A stretch of 64,000 nucleotides of DNA. Origin: CALZKI01 sp045124055. GTDB lineage: Bacteria > Bacillota > Clostridia > Lachnospirales > Lachnospiraceae. The DNA is taken from positions 1 through 64,000 of the forward strand of contig JBGVKZ010000046.1 in assembly GCA_045124055.1 (NCBI GenBank). Reading direction: 5' to 3'. The notes under the pieces were generated by a model that was given only the letters and a program-made list of their open reading frames with translations, searched no databases and had not been told where the DNA came from. Every line of letters begins with the position of its first letter. Position 1 is the first letter of the stretch. Below are positions 31,449 through 39,235 of the stretch, piece by piece. Both the position numbers and the translations under genes were made by a program.

Positions 31449-31901
31449 TCACCTACCCCATTTCACTTCTATCTTATCCCATACATCCTTTGGTATCTCA
31501 ATTCCTGAAGCCTGCGATGACCAATGATAATCTGGTTCTAATTCCTGCAATACATCATATGGTAAGATAGTATCGGTATCGTAATCCAAGATTTTATCAA
31601 ACTGTATGTAAATTCTTCTTGCTTTCTTACCCATGGAATTTTTCTCTGAATCCCAATGAGTACCTTCAAACACATCTGTAATTGCAATCCCACTTGCTAC
31701 AATACCTCGTGGTTCTAAACCAAGCTTAATCATAAATACTCTATCTCCTGCTTTGATGCTTTTATTTACACCACATGTCCACTTAGAGAAAGCCTTTCCA
31801 ACCTGTTCTATCTCCTGTATCATTTCCTTATAACCATCTAATTTATCATCCCAAGCCCAACGTTCTTGATTCCATGTCAGCAACCAACACTTTTTTTCCA
31901 T
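31449..31901 (-). CDS. EVE-like (PUA-fold) domain protein
   Basis: 150 residues from the ATG at 31901 (GCGAGGT upstream). CWLLTWNQERWAWDDKLDGY opens an EVE/PUA-like fold; the middle KAGDRVFMIKLGLEPRGIVA matches the d-x-v-f-l-x-x-x-x-p-x-g-I-i/v-a-x-G pattern, and a W-x-S-x-x-S-G segment (HWSSQASGIEIP) lies near the C-terminus. EVE domains read modified bases and are found in modification-dependent restriction proteins (for example McrB-type N-termini). It precedes the PLD gene in the same unit. Confidence 0.75.
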   Translation of the reverse strand: MEKKCWLLTWNQERWAWDDKLDGYKEMIQEIEQVGKAFSKWTCGVNKSIKAGDRVFMIKLGLEPRGIVASGIAITDVFEGTHWDSEKNSMGKKARRIYIQFDKILDYDTDTILPYDVLQELEPDYHWSSQASGIEIPKDVWDKIEVKWGR

Positions 31902-31958
31902 TTCAAAATACCTCGCTTTCCATATGTAATATATTATCATAAATTCTTATATACAACA

Positions 31959-31996
31959 AAACCCCATCAGACAGATTTCTCTATCTAATGAGGTTC
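31959..31996 (-). terminator. Hairpin left of the integrase, possible terminator
   Basis: Imperfect stem AACCTCATTAGATAG with CTGTCTGATGGGGTT on the minus strand, followed by TTTGTTGT. It would end transcripts coming out of the integrase gene. Confidence 0.5.
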
Positions 31997-32001
31997 TAAT
32001 G

Positions 32002-32112
32002 TCATATCGCCTGATTCCACATCATATTTATTATTTTTCTGACATTGAAATCTGCATCGTTTGGCGTAAAATTGGCGTATGGCGTGGTGTCCAGACCTCG
32101 CAAAGCCAGTAT
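32002..32112 (-). pseudogene. Possible remnant of an integrase C-terminus
   Basis: An open minus-strand segment without a start codon, stopping at 32002, reads like the poorly conserved tail of a tyrosine integrase (FTPNDADFNV then KIINMMWNQAI). It lies outside the island, next to its left attachment repeat, and may be left from an earlier insertion at the same site. The evidence is weak. Confidence 0.22.
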
Positions 32113-32122
32113 TTAAGCCACT

Positions 32123-32150
32123 TTATTTATCCAAACTTTTCATCGTCGGG
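32123..32150. repeat. Left attachment site (lysS-end copy)
   Basis: Contains TTATTTATCCAAACT, identical to 42197-42211, and extends to 28 bases with three mismatches against 42197-42224. Read on the minus strand it encodes P-T-M-K-S-L-D-K-stop, the last residues of LysS. Confidence 0.88.
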
Positions 32151-32257
32151 ATGACTTTTCGGCACTTTACAAAAGATTACAAATCACTATAAATGCCTTA
32201 AATCTACGAATTTATGTCCTCATTCAGATTCCACATAATTCCATATAATATATGCTT

Positions 32258-32278
32258 TTTGCATAATTTCTGCATAAT
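32258..32278. repeat. Paired TGCATAAT repeats, left end (candidate integrase arm sites)
   Basis: TGCATAAT occurs at 32260-32267 and 32271-32278, 11 bases apart. The same pair with the same spacing occurs near the right end (42137-42144 and 42148-42155). Confidence 0.6.
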
Positions 32279-32316
32279 AGTATGAAGTTCACAAGTCTGT
32301 CGCCTCTGACACAATG

Positions 32317-33576
32317 CTAATTGTTATCATCTTGTTTCGCTTTCTTCTGCGTCTTGATAATGCTACCATTATCCAAGAGTTTAAATGCTTCTTTTTTCTT
32401 CTTTGTGGAAAACTCTGCGTAAATATCAAATGTTGTGGATACATCTGCGTGTCCCATCACTTCCTGTATCAGTTTCACATTTACATCCTGCTCGCATAGC
32501 CTTGAACAAAAAGTATGTCGCAACTGATGATTGGTAAAATGCGGTAGCAATAACGGACGCCTTTTCTCTCGCTTAGCTTTTATCTCTTCCTCACGATTGT
32601 ATGCCTGACGGATTCGTTCAATCTGTTTATTCATACATCCTTGGTTATAGAGATTGTCAAATCGGTTAGTAAACACAAATCCCGAATATCCATCCAACTT
32701 GTATTTGCTAAACCCATGTTCCTTCTGCCACTCATATTCTTCCAGTAATGCTTCTCTGACCGGTTCCAGCATCGGTATAATACGCACTCCGTTCTCCGTC
32801 TTCGGAATGCTGATTCCCCATCTGCATTTCCTGTCTCCGTGGGAATAATAGACAGCCTGATGGTTTACATCAATGTAGTTCTCTTCGAAATTCACATCAT
32901 CCCATCGCAACCCGCTAAACTCTCCCAAACGCATTCAGGTTCCTATCAGAACTGTAAAAACAATATACCAACGTCGCATTTCCTCCTGCTCTGCAAGATA
33001 CTGTAAAAACGCATCCTGTTCTTCCTCTGTCAAAGCATGTCTCTTATCCTTTTCCCAGAAGGCACTGCGTTTAATCTCTGCCATAACATCATTGCACGGA
33101 TTTTTCATAATGATATCATTACGAACCGCCAACTGCATGGATGGTCTGACTACGGTATGTATGCTTTCCAAAGTAGACGCTTTCATCATATCATTTTGCA
33201 GGATGGATAAATAGAATTCCTTTACATCCGTATACTTGATAGAACCTACTTTTCGTTTTCCAAAACTGTCCCGGACGAAATGATTATACATGTAGGTATA
33301 ATTAGCACGCGTAGTCTCCCTTATATCCGTTTTCAGCCGCATATACTCATCAAACATATCATTCAAGGTCTTGGTTTTCGCAAGATGACTATCCAATCCA
33401 TCCATCATCGCTTTCTTAATCTGATCTTCCTTCTCCCGAAGCTCCGGTAGCGATGGTGCATAAACCGTCCGTCTCTTTCCGTGATGCATATACTGATAAT
33501 AATATCCGCCTGCTGCATGTTCATTTTCACCCTTATAAAGAGCTCTTCCTTTTTTGTCTTTTCTGGCACTTGCCAT
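32317..33576 (-). pseudogene. int: Tyrosine integrase interrupted by one in-frame UGA
   Basis: Two halves in the same frame: 213 residues (32935-33576) with the N-terminal arm and core-binding domains (TLNDMFDEYMRLKTDIRETT...), and 205 residues (32317-32934) with the catalytic domain including the first Arg (MRLGEFSGLRW), HQLRHTFCSRL, and the nucleophile Tyr in FDIYAEFS. They are separated by TGA where the family has a conserved Gly (IGT-G-MR), which a single GGA to TGA change would explain. An ATG follows the TGA directly, so the catalytic part could be made by reinitiation. Otherwise about 418 codons, a normal length. Related to the Tn916-type integrases. Confidence 0.88.
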
Positions 33577-33580
33577 AGTA

Positions 33581-33690
33581 TCACCTCGTTTCTAAATAGT
33601 AACGAGCCTCAACCAATGTGCTATAAAATATCCTCCTATGACAACGACTTGTGTGTTGTCATTATATCTTTTACGCACTCCCTCAGTCAA
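33581..33690 (-). promoter_or_regulatory. Integrase promoter, start-site palindrome and leader with RBS-masking hairpin
   Basis: On the minus strand TTGACT (33685-33690), 18 bases, TATAAT (33661-33666). The palindrome ATGACAAC...GTTGTCAT (33638-33662) spans the start site. Downstream AGGAGG is followed by short frames: ATA-started (33592-33624, ten codons, AHWLRLVTI) or TTG-started (33581-33616, VEARYYLETR). A hairpin CTCGTT...AACGAG (33585-33606) overlaps the integrase ribosome site GAGGTG, so translation of the leader would open it. Confidence 0.6.
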
Positions 33691-33707
33691 GGCTCGCCTG
33701 TTAATCT

Positions 33708-33896
33708 TTACCCTCTAACTTCAAAAGAATCAATATATTCATCCAACTTCTCTGTATTCACAAGAACCGTTCCGCGAATCTTACGCACCGCTCCCGCTTC
33801 CTTGGCAATCTTCATAAAATTCTGAATGCCGAGGGAATACAGTTCTGCTCCGTCTTTATAGCGGACGAATTTCTTTCTAGCCTGTTTTTCTGCCAT
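33708..33896 (-). CDS. Excisionase-like small DNA-binding protein (DUF6462-like)
   Basis: 62 residues, basic. VRYKDGAELYSLGIQNFMKI, AKEAGAVRKIRGTVLVNTEK and LDEYIDSFEV form a winged-helix of the excisionase type (MerR-like), as in Tn916-family Xis and the related DUF6462 proteins. AAGGAGG lies nine bases upstream. It lies 130 bases before the integrase promoter region in the normal xis-int order. It would bind the arm repeats and direct excision. Confidence 0.78.
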   Translation of the reverse strand: MAEKQARKKFVRYKDGAELYSLGIQNFMKIAKEAGAVRKIRGTVLVNTEKLDEYIDSFEVRG

Positions 33897-33979
33897 ATCA
33901 ACTTCCTCCTTTCCGACACCCTTCTCTGGGCTTCTACTATCTTCTTGGAGTCAAAAAAAGCTGATTGCAAAAAATAAAC

Positions 33980-34008
33980 AAAAAAAATTGGTCAGATGAA
34001 CTGACCAA
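33980..34008 (-). terminator. GGTCAG terminator before the excisionase gene
   Basis: Perfect stem TTGGTCAG/CTGACCAA, five-base loop, then T8 on the minus strand. It would stop transcripts from the RloC-like operon before xis. Its arms are the same GGTCAG/CTGACC units repeated upstream. Confidence 0.85.
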
Positions 34009-34137
34009 AATATAGACAGTACAACTGACCAAACAATTTCTATATATTTACTGGTCAGCGATGCTGACCACCTACAAACCCAGTAAATAAGCCAGAGTCA
34101 GCGACACTGACCCAAAACAGCACCGCTGAACTGACTA
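33988..34137. repeat. Array of interchangeable GGTCAG/CTGACC hairpin arms
   Basis: CTGAC-type units begin at 34001, 34025, 34064, 34107 and 34131; GGTCAG-type units at 33990, 34053 and 34097 (GTCAG). They form local hairpins (TGGTCAGC-GAT-GCTGACCA at 34052-34070; GTCAG-CGACA-CTGAC at 34097-34111) but any left arm can pair with any right arm, allowing alternative folds of the leader before the terminator at 33980-34008. Confidence 0.7.
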
Positions 34138-34307
34138 CTAAAAAGGCTCTAACAGGATACGCACAAAGTTGCATCGGCAATTTGCGCCAAAACTTCACAC
34201 CCAGGGCGTTCACATTAGGGCAAGCCCTAAGACCCGGTTCTCTACGAATTTACTTATATCGCTCTTGAAATATTTCCTATAATTTTATGCGAAACAATTT
34301 TCCTATA

Positions 34308-36470
34308 TCACTGACCGCTCCAATACTTATCAAAATGTGCAATTGCAGAATTATCTTGAAAACATACTCTTATAATACTCAATATTTGCTCTTTTGTATT
34401 ACTATTTAAATCTGCACACAGGTCATCAATCGAATGGGAATTTACATCAAACAATTTCTTTGCATCCATATGCCTTTTATAAAATACATCTGGTGTAATA
34501 CCAATAAATTTTATGTATGTCTCAAATATTCTTCTAGCCGGATTCAATAATAGATCTGCCCCTGCATTTTCATTATTATATAAAAATCTCAGTTCACTCC
34601 ACAGTGCTTCATAACTAGTTTTAAAATCCCCACGTGCATTCACAAAATTAAAGAGCGTTTTCCCATTCACCGATTCAAGATGAATATAATCTGCAATCTG
34701 CTCCCCTTTTCGTCTATAATTGACATTTACATAAAAATGGATATTATGAGTTAATAGAATAAATTGATTATTCTGATTTTCTAGCTCCTTCATAAGAGCA
34801 TCCAACTCTCCCATCATAAGATACTGCATATTATCATCATTAGAGTTCATCGGATCGTCAAAAATAATTATTTGCGGTTTTCTTTCCTCTCCTTCGTTAA
34901 ATTCATGTAATTTACCTATAAAGTACAAAAACGCAATAATATTCTTTTCTCCAGTAGACAATTCTGTAACATTCCTGATTTTATCAGTATGTACATCTCT
35001 AATTTTATACATACCTTTGCCATTTTCTTCATCAGCAGGAATGTACTCTAATTCAAAAGAAACCAGATTTTTTAGCTTAACGCTAATCGCTTCTGCCAAC
35101 TTCTTTTCATCTCTCATTTGAGATTTCAATTCGGCAATTATACCTTTCTTCTCTTCAATTTTAACCGCAATTCCCGTTGGTCCTTCAACCTTTTGCTTTT
35201 CAATTCGAATCTGACCTTTTACGACCTCCAAATCCTTGTTCGCACTAGTTCTTCTCGCTTGAAGAGTAGAGTAATCCATGTTAATTAGTGCTTTGTAAAT
35301 TGCCCCGTACAATAATGTTCTTTTAGCCTCTTCTTGCTGTAATTTTAAATCATTCGCGTTGTTTTCAACCACTAATTCCTGATATTCTTTACGGATCACC
35401 ATTAGTGAATCTACAAATGCAAACTCTTGTGCTTGCACTTCAACAAATAGCATGGATAGTTTCTTTTCAAGGCTCTCAAGCAATACATTGATTATTCTTT
35501 CTACGTTGCGCTTATATTCACTCAAAGCCTCCATCACTACTAGCACTCGTTCTGTATAATTTGGATAAAAACATGCTTTATCAATAACGATTCCTGCAAC
35601 AATATCTTTTACATTCAAGAGATATTCTTTCTGCGCATTTATTTCTTGTTGAAACGCCTTGACTTCATCTGCCGAAAAATATGATTGCAATTCCGCATAT
35701 TCATCTTGAGAAATTGTATTTCCACAAAAGGTACATATATCTCCTGGTTTATGTATTTTTAACCCCCGTTTTACAAAATCTACCTTTTCAGGATCATTCC
35801 CTATACGAACAACATGTACTTTTTCTTTAACATATTTACAAAGAATTCTATTTGTCTGCTCTATCAGTGCTTTAATATTTACATCTGGGAATTTAACATC
35901 TGGAGCAATTTTTACATCCGATTTTAAAATAAGTTTTGCTGCCTTCTCTTCTTCATCTGATATTTGCTTTGCAAACTCCATATCCTTTCTCAAATGCGTA
36001 ATATTATATGCCGGTACAGCAAATCGCGGATTTTCTTGACGTTTTATACCAGCTGCAACAGTTTTAAGTTTTGATTCTATCTCAGCCTCTATATCTGCTA
36101 CTTGTTTTTCTCTCAAACAGAGTTCTGAATATAAATTCTCTGTTCCATCTTCCAAAGGTTCGTATGCTCTTTGTAAGAGTTGCCTCTCTTTTTCTAATTT
36201 ATCCAGTTCTACTTTATGCTCTTTTATCTGCTTGCTAATTTTGCTATTTTCTTTTCCTAAAACCACCGCATTTAAATTAGAATGTTCATCTACTACATCC
36301 TCGAATCCTGCAAAAGTTCTAACATCATAATCCGAACTACCTTGTTCAGTAATAACCCTTGTAAGCGTCGATTTTCCAGTACCATTTTTTCCAAATATAA
36401 AACTATATTTTTTGGATAAATCTAACGAAGATTCCATATATAACAATTCATTACTTAAATCAATAATCAT
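34308..36470 (-). CDS. RloC/PrrC-like ATPase, candidate anticodon nuclease
   Basis: 720 residues. Walker A GKNGTGKST (27-35), long coiled coils (about 75-145 and 330-450) around a zinc-hook-like C246-x-x-C249, an ABC-type signature LSTGEK, Walker B IIIFDDP and an H-loop LLTHN. The C-terminus has R646-x3-E650 and H679, matching in order and rough spacing the Arg-Glu-His triad reported for the anticodon nuclease PrrC and its zinc-hook relative RloC. RloC is known to be linked to restriction systems; here the gene follows a DpnII set by 85 bases on the same strand. Likely role: cutting a host tRNA when the restriction system is disturbed by phage. The AAA_13 family is broad, so the nuclease call is inference. 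Confidence 0.75.
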   Translation of the reverse strand: MIIDLSNELLYMESSLDLSKKYSFIFGKNGTGKSTLTRVITEQGSSDYDVRTFAGFEDVVDEHSNLNAVVLGKENSKISKQIKEHKVELDKLEKERQLLQRAYEPLEDGTENLYSELCLREKQVADIEAEIESKLKTVAAGIKRQENPRFAVPAYNITHLRKDMEFAKQISDEEEKAAKLILKSDVKIAPDVKFPDVNIKALIEQTNRILCKYVKEKVHVVRIGNDPEKVDFVKRGLKIHKPGDICTFCGNTISQDEYAELQSYFSADEVKAFQQEINAQKEYLLNVKDIVAGIVIDKACFYPNYTERVLVVMEALSEYKRNVERIINVLLESLEKKLSMLFVEVQAQEFAFVDSLMVIRKEYQELVVENNANDLKLQQEEAKRTLLYGAIYKALINMDYSTLQARRTSANKDLEVVKGQIRIEKQKVEGPTGIAVKIEEKKGIIAELKSQMRDEKKLAEAISVKLKNLVSFELEYIPADEENGKGMYKIRDVHTDKIRNVTELSTGEKNIIAFLYFIGKLHEFNEGEERKPQIIIFDDPMNSNDDNMQYLMMGELDALMKELENQNNQFILLTHNIHFYVNVNYRRKGEQIADYIHLESVNGKTLFNFVNARGDFKTSYEALWSELRFLYNNENAGADLLLNPARRIFETYIKFIGITPDVFYKRHMDAKKLFDVNSHSIDDLCADLNSNTKEQILSIIRVCFQDNSAIAHFDKYWSGQ

Positions 36471-36554
36471 TTGTTCACCTATCTGTCCTTCTAATTCAAG
36501 CCATACAAGTTTCCCTCTTTCGCATCCCCTACACTGAATATCTACGAAAAAGAA

Positions 36555-37499
36555 TTAACAAAACACTTGTTGTATCGCTTCATCAAGCATACCCATTTTT
36601 GCTAGATTAAAATTCATCAAATACTTCAAACCATTAAATCCGACTCTTAACTGATTTGTTGTTCCTCGCCAACATTTTCCATCTGTTAACAAACAGAAAC
36701 TAATTCCAACTTGTCCTAATGCTTCCTGTCTCTGAATGTATGAGTTAATTATTTCCTCTGGCTTGGAACCATTATCATTAAAAAAGTTTACTTCAATATT
36801 CATACATTTTGTTCTGTCATTGCTTACTAGGATGAAATCCGCTTTTCTATTTGCGATAACATCATTGATTTGCATTCCATATTCGGCTTCTAAATACTTA
36901 AATTGCTTTTGAGTCAGGACTTCTACCCCATACTTCTCACATATATCCCTAATCATAGGTTCGCATGCCAGCTCAAAAGCAGAACCGCCTCTATTTTTTC
37001 TACCATTAGAGTCAAGTCCTACCAACACTCCCACAATGTAATCCTGAACACTCTTCTCTAATAAATTTTGGAATAAATCCTTCAATCCCATATCAACAAA
37101 AAATCTGAAATATTGTTCTACAGATTCATCAGATATATTTTCTTTGAATCTTTTTCCGTTAAAATTAAAGACATCAAAATCATCACTGTCAATCTGTGTT
37201 CCAATTACTTTTAATTCTCCCTTTTTCGTTACACTATCTCTTTCTTTTTTTGATAGTGCAAATAGATAAGGAAAAACCTCTATTACACTTGGAATTTTAA
37301 GTAACAGTTTTCTAAATTCGTCATAAAATTGCTCTTCTTCACAACGAATCAATGCATCTAATGCATGCATTTCTATTGAGTATTTTCCATATCCGGATAC
37401 ATTACTCCAATCCACATAATAATTGTACCCTCTGTTCGTATCTAATAAATTCGCTTCGAACTGCATCGCAATTTGCTCTTTATCCATTTCTAAATACAT
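36555..37499 (-). CDS. dpnB: DpnII-type restriction endonuclease (GATC)
   Basis: 314 residues. Cuts unmethylated GATC. The core VGVLVGLDSNGRKNRGGSAF is the DpnII/MboI family hallmark, followed by KADFILVSNDRTKCMNIEVN (D...E-x-N, a PD-(D/E)xK-like centre). The start ATG at 37499 lies in the end of the dpnA gene (GGAG eight bases upstream), overlapping it by ten bases. The order dpnM-dpnA-dpnB is that of the pneumococcal DpnII system. Confidence 0.92.
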   Translation of the reverse strand: MYLEMDKEQIAMQFEANLLDTNRGYNYYVDWSNVSGYGKYSIEMHALDALIRCEEEQFYDEFRKLLLKIPSVIEVFPYLFALSKKERDSVTKKGELKVIGTQIDSDDFDVFNFNGKRFKENISDESVEQYFRFFVDMGLKDLFQNLLEKSVQDYIVGVLVGLDSNGRKNRGGSAFELACEPMIRDICEKYGVEVLTQKQFKYLEAEYGMQINDVIANRKADFILVSNDRTKCMNIEVNFFNDNGSKPEEIINSYIQRQEALGQVGISFCLLTDGKCWRGTTNQLRVGFNGLKYLMNFNLAKMGMLDEAIQQVFC

Positions 37500-38290
37500 C
37501 TTACCTTCTCCAATCTTCTTTTGCTAATTTCTAAATATTCCTCGTTCACTTCAATCCCAATGAACTTTCTGCCACATCTAACAGCTTCCACACCCGTTGT
37601 GCCAGATCCACAAAATGGGTCTAACACAACTTGTCCTTGCTCCGTAGATGCAAGCACAATTCTCTCAAGCAAATATTCCGGTTTCTGTGTTGGATGCTTG
37701 CCCTCTTTCTTTTCAGAAGGCTTTGTTAATGCACCTACCCACACATCCTTCATTTGCTTGCCACCGTTATCTTCTTTCATTTTTTCATAATCAAAAAAAT
37801 GCCGAGACTTCTTATCATTCTTCTTTGCCCATAGAATGGTTTCCGTAGAATGCGTGAAGCATCGACATGCTAAGTTTGGTGGTGGATTTGTTTTCTGCCA
37901 AGTTATGTTGTTGATTATTTTGAAGCCTTCCTGCTCCAAAGCCATACCAATCGAATATATATTGTGTAAAGTCCCCGATATCCAAATTGTACCATTTGGT
38001 TTTAATACTTTTTTACATAACCTAATCCACTTTCTGTTAAACCTATGTTTCTCTTCGACGCTGGTTCCACTCTCTGAAAGTTTGTCCCATGAGCCTTTAT
38101 TCACCGAAACCATTTTCCCACCTTGGCAAGTAATTCCATCGTTGCTTAAAAAATATGGTGGGTCTGCAAATATCATATCTACAGATTCTGATTTCATCTT
38201 TGTAAGAATCTTAAATGAATCACCCAAAACAAGTTGTGATTCTTCTGTCTCGAAATATAATGGCACTTTCTTTTCAAATAAGTTCTCCAT
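37490..38290 (-). CDS. dpnA: DpnA-type DNA adenine methyltransferase
   Basis: 266 residues. Methylates adenine in GATC, including single-stranded DNA in the prototype, so that incoming DNA can be protected. Motif IV DPPY is at 43-46 and motif I FCGSGTT at 226-232, the IV-then-I order of beta-class enzymes; the linking region has KHPTQKPEYLLERIV. GGAG precedes the ATG. It starts 12 bases after dpnM and overlaps dpnB. Confidence 0.92.
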   Translation of the reverse strand: MENLFEKKVPLYFETEESQLVLGDSFKILTKMKSESVDMIFADPPYFLSNDGITCQGGKMVSVNKGSWDKLSESGTSVEEKHRFNRKWIRLCKKVLKPNGTIWISGTLHNIYSIGMALEQEGFKIINNITWQKTNPPPNLACRCFTHSTETILWAKKNDKKSRHFFDYEKMKEDNGGKQMKDVWVGALTKPSEKKEGKHPTQKPEYLLERIVLASTEQGQVVLDPFCGSGTTGVEAVRCGRKFIGIEVNEEYLEISKRRLEKVRCI

Positions 38291-38302
38291 TATCTCGACT
38301 CC

Positions 38303-39136
38303 TTAATAGTTACATATAATAACTTCTTCTCCGACACGATTTGACGCATCCGAGTTAATCATTCTCTTTACGCTTACAACATCAATTGTATAACCTTTGT
38401 TTCCATACAGTTCGTTAATCAATTCTGTATTATGGTTTGTCAGCATACAGTAGCAACCTCTTGCCGTCAACTCGTCAAAAAGATTTGCCAAACGTCTATG
38501 ACTTTCAATGTCAAATCCTTCTTTTGTATACGACTCAAAAGATGTTGGATTCAATGGTGCATACGGACTGTCTATAAACACAAAATCGCCTGCACTTGCG
38601 CCCTCACATGCCGCCTCAAAATCTCCGGAAATAATCGTAACATTTCTTAGATACTCCGATATTTCCACAATCGATTGCTCGTCAACTGAACTTCTACGGC
38701 TGTTATTGTATGGAACGTTAAAAAGTCCCTTACCATTTACTCTATATAAGCCATTAAAACAATGCTTATTGATGAAAACAAACAATGCAGCTAACTCCAC
38801 ATCAAACTCGTCTCTCATCAATTTATCATTGTAATGCTCACGCAATGAATAATAATATTCTTTGCCATCTTCCCACATTTCTGCATCCAGTCTATTGACT
38901 TCCTGTAAGAACTCCTTTGGATGGTCACAAATCATTTGGTATGCATTAATTAACGCTCTGTTAATGTCATTAATTACTGCATTCTCCGGTAGCAACTCAA
39001 AAATCACTGCGCCGCCGCCAACAAATGGTTCGTAATAATTATTAAATTGTTCCGGCATACGCTCTCTGATTTGTGGAATCAACTGACGTTTTCCACCTGC
39101 CCATTTTACAAATGGTGCAATACTTGAGTTGCTCAT
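38303..39136 (-). CDS. dpnM: DpnM-type Dam methyltransferase (GATC)
   Basis: 277 residues. Alpha-class adenine methyltransferase: motif I region PFVKWAGGKRQLIPQ (8-22) and FVGGGAVIFELL (38-49), then target-recognition and motif IV FIDSPYAP at 187-194. The usual DPPY is DSPY here; serine is tolerated in the second position in some MboI-type enzymes. AGAGGTC precedes the ATG. First gene of the dpnMAB set. Modifies GATC in duplex DNA. Confidence 0.92.
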   Translation of the reverse strand: MSNSSIAPFVKWAGGKRQLIPQIRERMPEQFNNYYEPFVGGGAVIFELLPENAVINDINRALINAYQMICDHPKEFLQEVNRLDAEMWEDGKEYYYSLREHYNDKLMRDEFDVELAALFVFINKHCFNGLYRVNGKGLFNVPYNNSRRSSVDEQSIVEISEYLRNVTIISGDFEAACEGASAGDFVFIDSPYAPLNPTSFESYTKEGFDIESHRRLANLFDELTARGCYCMLTNHNTELINELYGNKGYTIDVVSVKRMINSDASNRVGEEVIICNY

Positions 39137-39235
39137 TTTTGACCTCTTTTCTCACTTCAAATTGAACAAAAAATCACAAATATATTATAAGTTGAAAACG
39201 TCAAAATAACAACCGGTATTTTCTTTCTCTGTCAC

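Larger units (their letters stand above)
31902..32122. other. Gap left of the island attachment site
   Basis: This stretch holds a hairpin at 31959-31996 and a 36-codon open segment on the minus strand (32002-32112) that ends in LDTTPYANFTPNDADFNVRK-type sequence, reminiscent of the C-terminal tail of a tyrosine integrase. No start codon or gene is visible. It ends at the direct repeat at 32123. Confidence 0.4.
33897..34307. other. Non-coding stretch between excisionase and RloC-like gene
   Basis: 411 bases with no gene. It holds five CTGACC-type and three GGTCAG-type motifs (33990-34137), an intrinsic terminator, and a perfect palindrome TTAGGGC-AA-GCCCTAA (34215-34230) next to a GGGCGTT...hairpin. 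Confidence 0.7.

Noticed and set aside
28190..33707. tRNA gene as the island or accessory-region target
   Set aside because: No cloverleaf, no GGTTCGA/TTCGAATC arm and no CCA end near 32123 or 42197; the direct repeat is clearly the end of lysS.
33988..34137. Repeated units first read as a possible CRISPR array
   Set aside because: Units are inverted as well as direct, only six to eight bases long and unevenly spaced, and no cas gene is near. Treated as an array of hairpin arms.
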